From Sutcliffiella horikoshii (GTDB lineage: Bacteria > Bacillota > Bacilli > Bacillales > Bacillaceae_I): a DNA stretch of 64,000 nt. The stretch lies in contig NZ_VTEV01000007.1 of the NCBI RefSeq assembly GCF_008180725.1, forward strand, positions 124,001 through 188,000, in the 5' to 3' direction. Made by a program: the position numbers and the translations under genes. Shown here piece by piece: positions 37,411-47,126 of the stretch. Every line of letters starts with the position of its first letter. Within the stretch, counting starts at the first letter, position 1. The notes under the pieces are model-generated. The model did no database searches and had not been told where the DNA came from. It worked only from the letters and a program-made list of their open reading frames with translations.

Positions 37411-39099
37411 ATGAAAAAGTCAAAATATTTACTTCTTTTAGCGCTTACACTTGTACTTAGTGCTTTCTTAGCTGCATGTGGCGGCGGAAACTCAGCGCAA
37501 AACAATGGAGGACAAGGAGACACTCCACCATCTGGTGAAGGAGAACCAACAGGTCCACAAGTACTTAACGTCGTTGATTCTGCAGAAATTCCAACTATGG
37601 ATACAGTACAAGGTACTGACGCTGTAGCATTTAACGTAATGAACAACGTGTTTGAAGGTCTTTACAGACTTGGAGAAAATGATGAAGTAGTAGAAGGTGT
37701 TGCGAAAAGTCATGAAGTATCCGAAGACGGTCTAACTTATACTTTCACATTACGTGAAGATTCCGTATGGTCCAATGGCGAGCCTGTAACAGCAAACGAC
37801 TTCGTTTTTGCTTGGCAGCGTGCTGTAGATCCTAATACAGGTTCTGAGTATGGTCCATATATGATGAATGGGAAAATTAAAAACGCTACACAAGTTTCTG
37901 CTGGTGAATTACCACTTGAAGAGCTTGGTGTAAAAGCAGTTGATGAGTACACTCTTGAGGTAACACTAGAGCAACCAGTTGCTTATTTCGAATCTTTAAT
38001 GACATTCCCTACGTTCTTCCCACAAAACCAAAAGTTCTTGGAAGAACAAGGTGACAAATATGCATTAGAAGCTGATACTCTAATTTACAACGGTCCATTT
38101 ACTTTAGACAGCTGGGAGCATGAAGTTGGCTGGACAATGAAGAAAAATGCTGACTATTGGGATGCTGAAACAGTAAAACTTGATGAAGTAAACGTTAAAG
38201 TTGTTAAAGAGGTTTCAACTGGTGTAAACTTATACACTGCACAACAAATCGATATCTCTCCTGGTTTAACTTCTGACTTCGTAACTCAATACAAAGAAGA
38301 TCCAGACTTGATTTCTTACTTGGAGCCAACAATTTTCTGGTTTAAATTTAACCAAACGAAAAACGAAGCTTTAGCAAACGTTAACATCCGTAAAGCGATC
38401 GCTATGGGCTTTAATAAGCAAGACATGGCTGATTATGTATTAAACAACGGTTCTATTCCTGCAAACTACTCTGTACCGGTTGAATTCGTTCAACATCCTG
38501 AAACGGGAGAAGACTTCCGTGAAAAGAATGGCGACATGAATGCATTTGATGCAGAAAAAGCAAAAGAGCATTGGGAAAAAGGTCTAGAAGAATTAGGAAC
38601 AGAGGCTGTAACAATTGAAATTCTTGGTGGAGACACTGAGACAGCTAAAACTATGCAAGAATACCTTCAAAACCAATTGCAAGAAAATCTTCCTGGTTTA
38701 ACAATCAAGTTGAAAGAAGTACCATTTGCTCAACGTCTTGATTTAGACGCTGCAATGGATTACGACATGCAGCTTGCTGGATGGGGTCCTGATTATCTTG
38801 ATGCAATTTCTTTCGCTAACCTTTGGATTACAGATGGTGGAAACAACAAGATGGGTTACTCTAACGCAGAGTACGATAAGTTGTTAAACGACGTCATGAC
38901 TACGTATGCAAATGATCCTGCAAAACGTTTTGAAGCGATGCAAGAAGCAGAAAGAATTCTTCTTGAAGAAGATGCTGCGATTGCTCCAATCTACCAACGT
39001 GGTACAACAAGACTTTGGAAACCTTACGTACAAAATGTTTACCGTCACAACTTTGGTCCTGACTTTAGTTATAAATGGGCTTACATTAGCGGTAAATAA
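37411..39099 (+). CDS. oppA: Oligopeptide-binding lipoprotein OppA
   Basis: 562-aa SBP family 5 protein. Signal peptide ends LAAC with Cys22 or 23; a G/N/P-rich linker follows. Family motif AFDAEKAKEHWEKGLEEL is in the C-terminal half. RBS AGGGGG. In Bacillus it takes up peptides for nutrition, sporulation and competence signalling. A hairpin separates it from oppB. Confidence 0.95.
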   Translation: MKKSKYLLLLALTLVLSAFLAACGGGNSAQNNGGQGDTPPSGEGEPTGPQVLNVVDSAEIPTMDTVQGTDAVAFNVMNNVFEGLYRLGENDEVVEGVAKSHEVSEDGLTYTFTLREDSVWSNGEPVTANDFVFAWQRAVDPNTGSEYGPYMMNGKIKNATQVSAGELPLEELGVKAVDEYTLEVTLEQPVAYFESLMTFPTFFPQNQKFLEEQGDKYALEADTLIYNGPFTLDSWEHEVGWTMKKNADYWDAETVKLDEVNVKVVKEVSTGVNLYTAQQIDISPGLTSDFVTQYKEDPDLISYLEPTIFWFKFNQTKNEALANVNIRKAIAMGFNKQDMADYVLNNGSIPANYSVPVEFVQHPETGEDFREKNGDMNAFDAEKAKEHWEKGLEELGTEAVTIEILGGDTETAKTMQEYLQNQLQENLPGLTIKLKEVPFAQRLDLDAAMDYDMQLAGWGPDYLDAISFANLWITDGGNNKMGYSNAEYDKLLNDVMTTYANDPAKRFEAMQEAERILLEEDAAIAPIYQRGTTRLWKPYVQNVYRHNFGPDFSYKWAYISGK

Positions 39100-39137
39100 T
39101 GTTATACTGATATAGAAAATTCTTTTAAAATAGAGAG

Positions 39138-39172
39138 AAAGAGAGTATATTTGAAACATATACTCTCTTTTT
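39138..39172 (+). terminator. Intercistronic terminator after oppA
   Basis: GAGAGTATAT pairs with ATATACTCTC around TTGAAAC, extended by AAA/TTT and followed by TTTTT. Expected to be a partial terminator, as oppB-F lie downstream. Confidence 0.8.
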
Positions 39173-39247
39173 CCCTGTAAGGAAATTGTCGAATTTTAGG
39201 GAAAATTACAAACAATTCGACGCATTATTTTTTTAGGAGGTGCAAAG

Positions 39248-40177
39248 ATGACAAAGTATTTGTTGCAACGTATCATATACATGTTTATCACCTTATTCTT
39301 AATTGCCTCATTTACATTCTTCCTGATGAAGATGATGCCAGGTTCCCCATTTACGATGCAAGACAAACTGTCAGAAGCACAGAAGTTAATTTTAAATGAA
39401 AAGTATGGACTTAACGATCCAGTTCCAGTGCAATACGGGAAATATATATTAAGCCTTGCACAAGGTGATCTTGGTATATCTTTCCAGTATGATAACCGAA
39501 GTGTTACCAGTTTAATTATGCAGCGTATTGGTCCATCTGCTCAATTAGGTTTCCAAGCTATGTTCTTCGGGACAATTATTGGGATCTTCTTAGGTGTCAT
39601 TGCCGCTTTAAGACAAAATACATGGGTGGACTATGGTTCCACGATTCTTGCAGTACTTGGTAAGTCCATTCCTTCCTTTGTATTCGCAGGATTATTACAA
39701 TATTGGATTGGTGTAAAACTTGGATGGTTCCCAGTTGCCTTCTGGTCAGGATGGGAATTTACAGTATTGCCAACGATTGCACTTGCCATGTTCCCAATCG
39801 CTATTGCTGCACGTTTCATGCGTACTGAAATGATTGAGGTATTAGGCTCAGACTATATTACCTTGGCACGTGCAAAAGGTGCTTCAAACTATGATATTGC
39901 AGTAAAACACGCATTAAGAAATGCCCTAATTCCAGTAGTCACGGTTCTTGGACCGTTGGCTGTAAGTTTGATGACAGGAACACTTGTAATCGAGAAAATC
40001 TTCTCGATCCCAGGCCTTGGAGAACAGTTTGTGCGTTCCATTACAACAAACGACTATCCAGTAATCATGGGAACGACATTGTTCTTTGCGGCTTTATTCA
40101 TTGTCATCGTTCTTGTAGTTGATATTCTTTATGGAATTATCGACCCGCGTATTCGCTTGGCAGGAGGTAAGAAATAA
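39248..40177 (+). CDS. oppB: Oligopeptide ABC importer permease OppB
   Basis: 309-aa permease with N terminus MTKYLLQRIIYMFITLFLIA and EAA-region ARAKGASNYDIAVKHALRN. AGGAGGTG precedes the ATG. Stop overlaps the oppC start. Confidence 0.95.
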   Translation: MTKYLLQRIIYMFITLFLIASFTFFLMKMMPGSPFTMQDKLSEAQKLILNEKYGLNDPVPVQYGKYILSLAQGDLGISFQYDNRSVTSLIMQRIGPSAQLGFQAMFFGTIIGIFLGVIAALRQNTWVDYGSTILAVLGKSIPSFVFAGLLQYWIGVKLGWFPVAFWSGWEFTVLPTIALAMFPIAIAARFMRTEMIEVLGSDYITLARAKGASNYDIAVKHALRNALIPVVTVLGPLAVSLMTGTLVIEKIFSIPGLGEQFVRSITTNDYPVIMGTTLFFAALFIVIVLVVDILYGIIDPRIRLAGGKK

Positions 40178-41187
40178 TGAATAACAACAATTATGATAAA
40201 TTGCCAAAGGAATCATTCCAACCGGCAGTTCTAGACCCTAATAAAAGTGAAAAAATTGCTAAGCCGAGTTTGACTTATTGGCAAACAGCTTGGTTGCGTA
40301 TTAAGAAAAATAAAGCTGCTATAGCAGGTTCCGTTGTGTTGATTGTTATTGCATTCCTTGCAATTTTTGGACCATTCATGAATGACCATGGATTTAACAC
40401 TCAAAATGTCACTCAAGGAAATCTGCCTCCAAAGGTACCTGGAATTGAGAATCTTGGAATTCTTGACGGAACAAGAAATGGAGTCGATGTATACGAACAA
40501 CGTGGTATCACTGATTATTATTGGTTTGGTACAGACAGTCTTGGACGTGACTTATGGACACGTGTTTGGACAGGTACACGTATTTCCTTGTACATTGCTT
40601 TATTGGCAGCATTCATTGATATGGTAATTGGTGTTGCTTATGGTGGAGTTTCAGGCTTTTACGGTGGACGTACAGATAACATCATGCAACGTATCATCGA
40701 AGTTTTAGTTGGTATTCCAAACCTTGTCATCGTTATTTTAATGATTCTTGTACTTGAACCGGGGATTATTGCGATTACGATTGCCCTCACCATAACCGGT
40801 TGGGTCGGGATGGCCAGGGTCGTCCGTGGGCAGGTTCTGAAGCTTAAGAGCCAAGAATATGTCCTTGCATCCAAGACGCTTGGTTCAACCAATAACCGAA
40901 TCATTACGAAACACTTACTGCCAAACGTGGTAGGAGTAGTCATCATTAATACGATGTTCACAATCCCAAGTGCTATATTCTTCGAGGCGTTCCTAAGCTT
41001 TATCGGATTAGGTTTGAAGCCTCCTATGGCATCACTTGGTACGCTAATAGACGATGGATTTAAATCGTTGCAAATCTTCCCGCATATCATGGTGTTCCCT
41101 GCAATTATCATCAGTTTGTTGATGATCGCATTTAACCTTGTTGCGGATGGATTCCGTGATGCATTAGATCCTAAAATGAAAGATTAG
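40177..41187 (+). CDS. oppC: Oligopeptide ABC importer permease OppC
   Basis: 336-aa permease with a soluble N-terminal stretch (1-40), an OppC_N helix and five further membrane segments. FGTDSLGRDLWTRVW and ASKTLGSTNNRIITKHLLPN (EAA region) are typical. One-base overlap with oppB. Confidence 0.95.
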   Translation: MNNNNYDKLPKESFQPAVLDPNKSEKIAKPSLTYWQTAWLRIKKNKAAIAGSVVLIVIAFLAIFGPFMNDHGFNTQNVTQGNLPPKVPGIENLGILDGTRNGVDVYEQRGITDYYWFGTDSLGRDLWTRVWTGTRISLYIALLAAFIDMVIGVAYGGVSGFYGGRTDNIMQRIIEVLVGIPNLVIVILMILVLEPGIIAITIALTITGWVGMARVVRGQVLKLKSQEYVLASKTLGSTNNRIITKHLLPNVVGVVIINTMFTIPSAIFFEAFLSFIGLGLKPPMASLGTLIDDGFKSLQIFPHIMVFPAIIISLLMIAFNLVADGFRDALDPKMKD

Positions 41188-41209
41188 TTATAAAGGCAGG
41201 TGAATGACA

Positions 41210-42289
41210 ATGGAAAAAATACTTGAAGTGAAAAACTTACATGTTTCTTTTGATACATTCGGAGGAGAAGTTAAGGCCATCCGCGGTGTGGACTTTGATC
41301 TGAAAAAAGGTGAAACACTGGCGATTGTAGGAGAATCTGGATCCGGGAAATCCGTAACTACAAAAACCGTAATGCGTTTATTGCCTAAGAATAATTCCAA
41401 CATCAAAAATGGCGAAATCTTATTTGACGGAAAAGACTTGGCGAAACTCTCTGAAAAAGAAATGCAGGACATCCGTGGAAAAGACATCGCAATGATTTTC
41501 CAGGATCCGATGACTTCCCTTAATCCAACAATGACAGTTGGAAAACAAATTATGGAGGGAATCATCAAACACCAGAAATTGAGCAAAAGCGCAGCTGCAG
41601 AAAAAGCAATCGACTTGCTTCGTCTTGTAGGCATTCCAATGCCAGAAGAACGCTTTAAGCAGTACCCTCACCAATTTTCTGGAGGGATGAGACAAAGGGT
41701 TGTTATTGCGATTTCTCTTGCATGTAACCCTAAAGTCTTAATTGCAGATGAACCTACTACTGCATTAGACGTTACCATTCAAGCGCAAATTCTAGATTTG
41801 ATGAAAGACCTTCAGAAAAAAATTGATACTTCCATCATTTTTATTACACACGATCTCGGAGTAGTGGCAAATGTCGCTGATCGAGTAGCAGTTATGTATG
41901 GTGGACAGATCATCGAAACAGGCACAGTGGATGAGATTTTCTATGATCCACGCCACCCATATACTTGGGGATTATTAAGCTCCATGCCTGACCTTGATCT
42001 TGGTGATGAGGATGAGCTTTACGCAATTCCTGGTTCTCCACCGGATTTATCAGATCCTCCAAAGGGAGATGCATTTGCTCCACGTAATGAATATGCGATG
42101 CAAATTGATTTGGAAATGGAGCCACCAATGTTCCAAATTTCCAAAACGCACTTTGCGAAAACGTGGCTATTACATGAAGATGCTCCAGCAGTGGAACCAC
42201 CATTGGCTGTTCAGAAGCGTCGTCGTCACATGCCACAAAACTTCGAAAAGCCTGTTTTGGTAAAGGACGGTGGAAACAATGGCAACTAA
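41210..42289 (+). CDS. oppD: Oligopeptide ABC importer ATPase OppD
   Basis: 359-aa ATPase: Walker A GESGSGKS, signature FSGGMRQR, Walker B LIADEPTTALD. The C-terminal segment GDAFAPRNEYAMQID lacks the Fe-S cysteines that AppD keeps, a feature I recall for B. subtilis OppD. AGGTG at 41198-41202 supports ATG 41210 over ATG 41204. It overlaps oppF by 11 nt. Confidence 0.93.
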   Translation: MEKILEVKNLHVSFDTFGGEVKAIRGVDFDLKKGETLAIVGESGSGKSVTTKTVMRLLPKNNSNIKNGEILFDGKDLAKLSEKEMQDIRGKDIAMIFQDPMTSLNPTMTVGKQIMEGIIKHQKLSKSAAAEKAIDLLRLVGIPMPEERFKQYPHQFSGGMRQRVVIAISLACNPKVLIADEPTTALDVTIQAQILDLMKDLQKKIDTSIIFITHDLGVVANVADRVAVMYGGQIIETGTVDEIFYDPRHPYTWGLLSSMPDLDLGDEDELYAIPGSPPDLSDPPKGDAFAPRNEYAMQIDLEMEPPMFQISKTHFAKTWLLHEDAPAVEPPLAVQKRRRHMPQNFEKPVLVKDGGNNGN

Positions 42290-43223
42290 TGAAAAGTTAG
42301 TGGAAATTCGTAACCTGAAGCAATATTTTAACGAAGGAAAGCCGAATATGGTTAAAGCAGTAGACGGCTTGAATTTTGACATTTACCGCGGAGAAACGCT
42401 TGGACTAGTTGGAGAATCTGGTTGTGGAAAATCTACCACCGGGCGTACTATCATCCGCCTATATGATGCAACAGACGGCGAAGTACTCTTCGAAGGCGAA
42501 AACGTACACGGTAAGAAGTCTAAGAAAGACTTGCTGAAGTTTAACCGTAAGATGCAAATGATTTTCCAAGATCCTTCTGCATCTTTGAACCCTCGTATGA
42601 CGGTAGCTGATTGTATCGCTGAAGGCATTGATATTCATGGATTGGCTAAGTCAAAAAAAGAGCGACTAGCTCGGGTTCATGAACTTCTTGAGACAGTTGG
42701 TTTAAATAAAGAGCACGCCAACCGCTATCCGCACGAATTCAGTGGCGGACAGCGTCAACGTATTGGTATAGCCCGTGCACTAGCGGTGGAACCAGATTTC
42801 ATCATTGCCGATGAGCCAATTTCGGCGTTGGACGTTTCCATTCAAGCACAGGTTGTTAACCTGATGAAAAAGCTACAAAAGGAAAAAGGGTTAACATATT
42901 TGTTCATTGCCCATGACCTTTCGATGGTAAAATATATCTCCGACCGTATCGGAGTAATGTATTTTGGGAAAATTGTGGAGCTTGCAGATAGTGAAGAGCT
43001 GTATAACAATCCAATTCATCCATATACCAAATCCTTGCTATCCGCGATCCCTCAACCGGACCCGGATTCCGAGCGCAGCCGTAAACGTTTCGCTTACGAC
43101 CCAGCATCTCATGGCTATGCCAAGGATGAGGAGCTTGAGTTACGCGAAGTAAGACCAGGGCACTTTGTCTTGTGTTCAGAAGCTGAGTTTAAGAAATATC
43201 AAGCTGAATTTGCTGGTAAATAA
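42279..43223 (+). CDS. oppF: Oligopeptide ABC importer ATPase OppF
   Basis: 314-aa ATPase: GESGCGKST, FSGGQRQR and IIADEPISALD. The C terminus RPGHFVLCSEAEFKKYQAEF has one Cys only. AAAGGACGG spaces better to the ATG at 42279 than to the GTG at 42270. Terminator follows. Confidence 0.93.
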   Translation: MATNEKLVEIRNLKQYFNEGKPNMVKAVDGLNFDIYRGETLGLVGESGCGKSTTGRTIIRLYDATDGEVLFEGENVHGKKSKKDLLKFNRKMQMIFQDPSASLNPRMTVADCIAEGIDIHGLAKSKKERLARVHELLETVGLNKEHANRYPHEFSGGQRQRIGIARALAVEPDFIIADEPISALDVSIQAQVVNLMKKLQKEKGLTYLFIAHDLSMVKYISDRIGVMYFGKIVELADSEELYNNPIHPYTKSLLSAIPQPDPDSERSRKRFAYDPASHGYAKDEELELREVRPGHFVLCSEAEFKKYQAEFAGK

Positions 43224-43243
43224 GATCTCGTAAGTTTGTTAGG

Positions 43244-43274
43244 ACCGATCCTCTATTGTGGGGGTCGGTTTTTT
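43244..43274 (+). terminator. Terminator of the opp operon
   Basis: CCGATCC pairs with GGGTCGG (one G-U), followed by TTTTTT. Confidence 0.75.
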
Positions 43275-43302
43275 GTGTTGGTTGGTGAGGACGGGGAAGA
43301 CG

Positions 43303-43895
43303 GGGGATTCTAAATGACCGTAGGACTTTAGAGGGGGTGGGAATGTATGTTAGAAGGGTTCTATATGACCGAAGCTTGGGCAAACATGGTTGGAATGTCT
43401 AATAGAACGGTTCTAAATGACCGAAGCCCCGGAAAAAGAGGAGGAAAAGTCTAATAGAGCGCTTCTAAATGACCGAAGCTCCGGAAAAAGAGGAGGAAAA
43501 GTCTAATAGAGCGCTTCTAAATGACCGAAGCTTGGGCAAACATGGTTGGAATGTCTAATAGAACGGTTCTAAGTGACCGAAGCCCCGGAAAAAGAGGAGG
43601 AAAAGTCTAATAGAGCGCTTCTAAATGACCTAAGCTTGGGCAAACATGGTCGGAATGTCTAATAGAAGGGATCTATATGACCGAAGCCCCGGAAAAAGAG
43701 GAGGAAAAGTCTAATAGAGCGCTTCTAAATGACCGAAGCTTGGGCAAACATGGTTGGAATGTCTAATAGAAGGGTTCTATATGACCGAAGCTCCGGAAAA
43801 AGAGGAGGAAAAGTCCAATAGAGGGCTTCTAAGTGACCGAAGCTCCGGAAAAAGAGGAGGAAAAGTCTAATAGAGGGGTTCTCATCATCCGAAAT
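43303..43895. repeat. 52-bp-period tandem array A2, about 12 copies with two alternating tails
   Basis: Core GTCTAATAGA-N5-TCTAAATGACCGA, closely related to array A1. TCTA begins at 43309, 43360, 43412, 43464, 43516, 43568, 43620, 43672, 43724, 43776, 43828 and 43880; all but the first step are exactly 52 bp. Tails are of two kinds: AGCTTGGGCAAACATGGTTG and AGCCCCGGAAAAAGAGGAGG (or AGCTCC). Their order from copy 2 is A, B, B, A, B, A, B, A, B, B. Lies between oppF and the glycosidase-like gene. Confidence 0.95.
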
Positions 43896-44126
43896 CACTC
43901 CACAAAAGCTAAACGGTAGGAGAGCCTCTATCTCTCCCCCCCGAAACTCCACCCCAAAACCCAAAGCGGTTACAGACTTCCATAGTTGTGATCTCACAGT
44001 AACCCTATCTCCCCACCACACTAGTTCTCTCGAATTATTTTGAAGGAAATTGTTGAAAAAGGTAAAAAAACAACGATTTTCCAGTATAATAGAGATAGCA
44101 TATAAGAGAAGGGATTTTGAAATGAA

Positions 44127-45341
44127 ATGATGAAAAAAATGATTGGTGGTCTGGTGGCTGCAGTCGGAATTTTCGTGTTTGGTGGAACACTTGTTCAAGC
44201 AGAAGGAGAAGAGGCACTACAAGCTGCGCAACATGCAACAAAAAAGGTCGAAATGCAGACTCGCGAGCTACCTATTTCAATTGCTAGATTTGCTTTTGAC
44301 TCTGGTTATACATTCACTTATCCAGATGCAGTTAGAGGGATTTATGTAACAGGTCACTCTGCGGGTGGAGAAAGATTTCCGCGTTTACTTGATCTTTTAA
44401 ACAAGACAGATCTAAACGCAATGGTCATTGATATTAAAGATGATCATGGGTACCTCACTTACATACCGGAGGAAGAAGATTCTCCATTCATGGATATTGC
44501 GCAACCTTATATTAAGGATCCGAAAAAAATGATGGAAACTTTGGAGGAAAATGAAGTTTATCCAATTGGTAGAATCGTAGTTTTCAAGGATACTGTGTTA
44601 GCGAAGAAACGTCCAGACTTATCTTTTCAGGAAAACGGCAAAGTATGGGTGAACGGCCGTGAAGAGGCGTTCGTTAGTCCTTTCCTAAAAGAGGTATGGG
44701 ATTACAATATTGATATAGCCATTGAAGCGGCAAAAATGGGATTTCAGGAAATACAGTTTGACTATGTTAGGTTCCCGGAAGGTTTTGAAAGAAGAGATAC
44801 AACTCTTGAATATACCTATGGTGAGTACAAGGACTTAGATTTGGACAATGTACAAAAGCGAGTTGAAGCGGTGACAGATTTCGTTGCGTATGCACGTGAA
44901 AGATTAGAACCTTACAATGTTCAAGTATCAGTAGATATCTTTGGTTATACGGCAACGTTGCCGGAAGCACCTGGAATCGGTCAGAATTTCAGTCGAATTT
45001 CAGAACACGTGGATGTCATTTCATCCATGATCTATCCAAGCCACTGGACATCTTATTTTGGAATAGCAAAGCCTGATACGGAACCATATAAGCTAATTGA
45101 CGAATATTCTAAGCTTGAAAATGCAAAGCTGGATGAGCTGGAAAATAGACCGGTATCAAGACCGTGGATACAGGACTTCACAGCAACTTGGCTTGGGGCG
45201 GGAAATTATATTCCATATGGACCGAAAGAAGTAGAGGACCAGATCCGTGCTTTAAACGAAAATGGAATAGATGAATATTTAATTTGGAATGCTGGTAACA
45301 GCTATACAGAGGGACTAGATTTTACACCATTAAATGATTAA
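44127..45341 (+). CDS. Secreted putative glycoside hydrolase (DUF4015-like)
   Basis: 404 aa with a signal peptide (about 1-25, ending VQAE). The rest is a TIM-barrel-like domain with VRGIYVTGHSAGG, MVIDIKDDHGYLTY, EIQFDYVRFPEGF and SSMIYPSHW, which I recognise as the DUF4015 putative glycosyl hydrolase family. Asp and Glu in the QFDYVRFPE segment are plausible active-site residues. Substrate unknown, perhaps a cell-envelope glycan. Two tandem ATGs at 44127 and 44130 follow AAGGGA. Confidence 0.78.
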   Translation: MMKKMIGGLVAAVGIFVFGGTLVQAEGEEALQAAQHATKKVEMQTRELPISIARFAFDSGYTFTYPDAVRGIYVTGHSAGGERFPRLLDLLNKTDLNAMVIDIKDDHGYLTYIPEEEDSPFMDIAQPYIKDPKKMMETLEENEVYPIGRIVVFKDTVLAKKRPDLSFQENGKVWVNGREEAFVSPFLKEVWDYNIDIAIEAAKMGFQEIQFDYVRFPEGFERRDTTLEYTYGEYKDLDLDNVQKRVEAVTDFVAYARERLEPYNVQVSVDIFGYTATLPEAPGIGQNFSRISEHVDVISSMIYPSHWTSYFGIAKPDTEPYKLIDEYSKLENAKLDELENRPVSRPWIQDFTATWLGAGNYIPYGPKEVEDQIRALNENGIDEYLIWNAGNSYTEGLDFTPLND

Positions 45342-45342
45342 T

Positions 45343-45373
45343 AAAAAAAGCTGCCAACTCGGCAGCTTTTTTA
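45343..45373. terminator. Bidirectional terminator after the DUF4015-like gene
   Basis: AAAGCTGCC pairs with GGCAGCTTT around AACTC; A and T runs on both sides. Confidence 0.88.
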
Positions 45374-45375
45374 AT

Positions 45376-45567
45376 TTACTTCTTTTTCCCTCCAATACTC
45401 TTCCATCCAGCCTGCATACTCGCAGACTTATCAAAGCTTTCAGAGCCCTTCTTTCCACCAAAAAGCTTTTCCCCGATACCATTTGTGAGAACGCCCATAA
45501 CAGCGGTAATACCTATCACCAATATAGCCACGATGGTAAAATCCATAAAATATTCGATCAAAACCAC
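45376..45567 (-). CDS. Small membrane protein (about 63 aa)
   Basis: One membrane helix (FTIVAILVIGITAVMGVL) followed by a Gly/Lys-rich tail ending WKSIGGKKK. AAAGGGG lies just upstream of GTG 45567 (a TTG at 45561 is the alternative). Longer ATG starts have no ribosome-binding site. Not recognised. Confidence 0.6.
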   Translation of the reverse strand: MVLIEYFMDFTIVAILVIGITAVMGVLTNGIGEKLFGGKKGSESFDKSASMQAGWKSIGGKKK

Positions 45568-45732
45568 ACATCCCCTTTGTCTTATGTAATCGTATACAAA
45601 AAACAATCATACTCCTATTGTATGGTATGTTTAAGTGAAAAGGAAGAGGGTATATTAACACTGAAGTCTGTTCAAGTTTGTTATACTTAAAGTGTACATA
45701 GAGAAAATACGAAAGGGGAGTCATTTTACAGA

Positions 45733-46308
45733 ATGAATTGGTATGAGAAATTAAATCAGTATTTTCCAGTAGAAGAAATGAAGTCGAGGGAACATATGGA
45801 GCTTCTTTTAAAAGAGAGAGGGGACATATATCATAAAGATGAAGGAGAGCACCATGTACTGATGTATGTGGAGCTTGATAACTTCCTCTTCATTGACTAC
45901 TTGTTTGTTTCAAAAGATGCCAGAGGAATGGGTCTTGGACATAAGCTTTTAGATAAAATGAAGGAAAAAGGGAAGCCAATTATTTTAGAAGTGGAGCCTG
46001 TTGATTACGAAGATACAGATACAGAGAAAAGGCTTCGGTTCTATAAAAGAGAAGGCTTTGAACATGCTTCATCTATCGGCTATAGACGTCGTTCTCTTGC
46101 AACAAATGAAGTGAATGCGATGGAAATCCTTTATTGGTCACCAACGGATGCAAGCGAAGAAGCCATCTATGAAGGTATGAAAGCTACATACGAGCAAATT
46201 CATACGTATAAAGATAAAGAACTGTACGGTCAATCTTATGATAAAGTTGACAACGTACTTACCTATGATGAAGATGATGATAATGAGGATATTTTGTCGA
46301 AATTATAA
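45733..46308 (+). CDS. yjbC: GNAT-like acetyltransferase YjbC
   Basis: 191 aa. The acetyl-CoA motif is ARGMGLGHKLLDKMKEKG near 65-80, and the C-terminal tail is acidic (YDEDDDNED). GAAAGGGGAG precedes the ATG. In B. subtilis yjbC precedes spx directly and is stress-induced; here three minus-strand genes separate them. Confidence 0.88.
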   Translation: MNWYEKLNQYFPVEEMKSREHMELLLKERGDIYHKDEGEHHVLMYVELDNFLFIDYLFVSKDARGMGLGHKLLDKMKEKGKPIILEVEPVDYEDTDTEKRLRFYKREGFEHASSIGYRRRSLATNEVNAMEILYWSPTDASEEAIYEGMKATYEQIHTYKDKELYGQSYDKVDNVLTYDEDDDNEDILSKL

Positions 46309-46317
46309 TGAATAAGA

Positions 46318-46366
46318 AATCCCCCGGAAATAATAAGCTGCATGCTTTATTTCCGGGGGATTTTTA
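46318..46366. terminator. Bidirectional terminator yjbC/lipase
   Basis: AATCCCCCGGAAATAA pairs with TTATTTCCGGGGGATT; T runs on both sides. Confidence 0.92.
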
Positions 46367-46369
46367 AAT

Positions 46370-47101
46370 TCATTCTATACTTTTTTCATAAGCAATCTTT
46401 ATCAAGTTGACAATCTCTGAATATCCCTTGTCATTAGGATGTATATCATCCTCTGCGATGTGCGTCCATTCCAATGCTTTGCCTTTAAACGCTTCGTACG
46501 GGTCAATTACCAGTGTTTTAGGCTCATCTCCATACTCCTCAATAAAACCATTAAACAATGGGGCATACTTCGCTCCAAGGTCCGTCCATTCATGACTTTC
46601 TGGATAGGGATTATAAAGTCCTAAAAGAATGATAGTAGCATCTGGATTCAGTTGACGCAACAACTTATAGGTCTCCTGATATGTCCTCTTCAGAATCTCC
46701 AAACGAACATTAAGGGCTGCCTCATCCTCGTCCTCTGGTACAGAACGAATAGTTTGCAAAAAGTCATTGCCCCCAATGGAAACTGAAATAATTCCAGCTG
46801 TCTTTAGGCGATTTTGCAAAGCCTCATCAGCAGTCAGCAATGCCAACAAGCCAGTGGAGGAAAGGCCTGGGATACCATAATTCTCTACCGAAACATTGTT
46901 TTCCCCACGTAAATACTTCGTAAATTGAGGAACAAAACCGTGAATGCGTAAATAGTTTTCTTCCGATGATCCAAGGCCTGCAGTTAATGAATCTCCAATG
47001 GCGATATAGGTAATGTCACCTGGAGATTCAGCAGTTGCGGGAGGATAGATAACAAAACTTGAAACAACTAGTATTACAACGAAAACCCATTTTTTCAGCA
47101 A
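46370..47101 (-). CDS. Exported SGNH/GDSL-family lipase or esterase
   Basis: About 243 aa. A signal peptide or N-terminal anchor covers roughly 1-25. Block I AIGDSLTAG carries the catalytic Ser, GGND is block III and DDIHPND carries the Asp-His pair, matching the SGNH fold. GGGAGG spaces nine bases to the TTG at 47101; the ATG at 47110 abuts it and the ATG at 47134 overlaps the RND stop without a good site. Last gene of the efflux operon. Likely a lysophospholipase or acyl esterase. Confidence 0.82.
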   Translation of the reverse strand: MLKKWVFVVILVVSSFVIYPPATAESPGDITYIAIGDSLTAGLGSSEENYLRIHGFVPQFTKYLRGENNVSVENYGIPGLSSTGLLALLTADEALQNRLKTAGIISVSIGGNDFLQTIRSVPEDEDEAALNVRLEILKRTYQETYKLLRQLNPDATIILLGLYNPYPESHEWTDLGAKYAPLFNGFIEEYGDEPKTLVIDPYEAFKGKALEWTHIAEDDIHPNDKGYSEIVNLIKIAYEKSIE

Positions 47102-47126
47102 GTTAATCATCCTCCCGCAAAAATTT

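Noticed and set aside
43303-43895. CRISPR array
   Set aside because: Only two tail types recur; these are not unique spacers.
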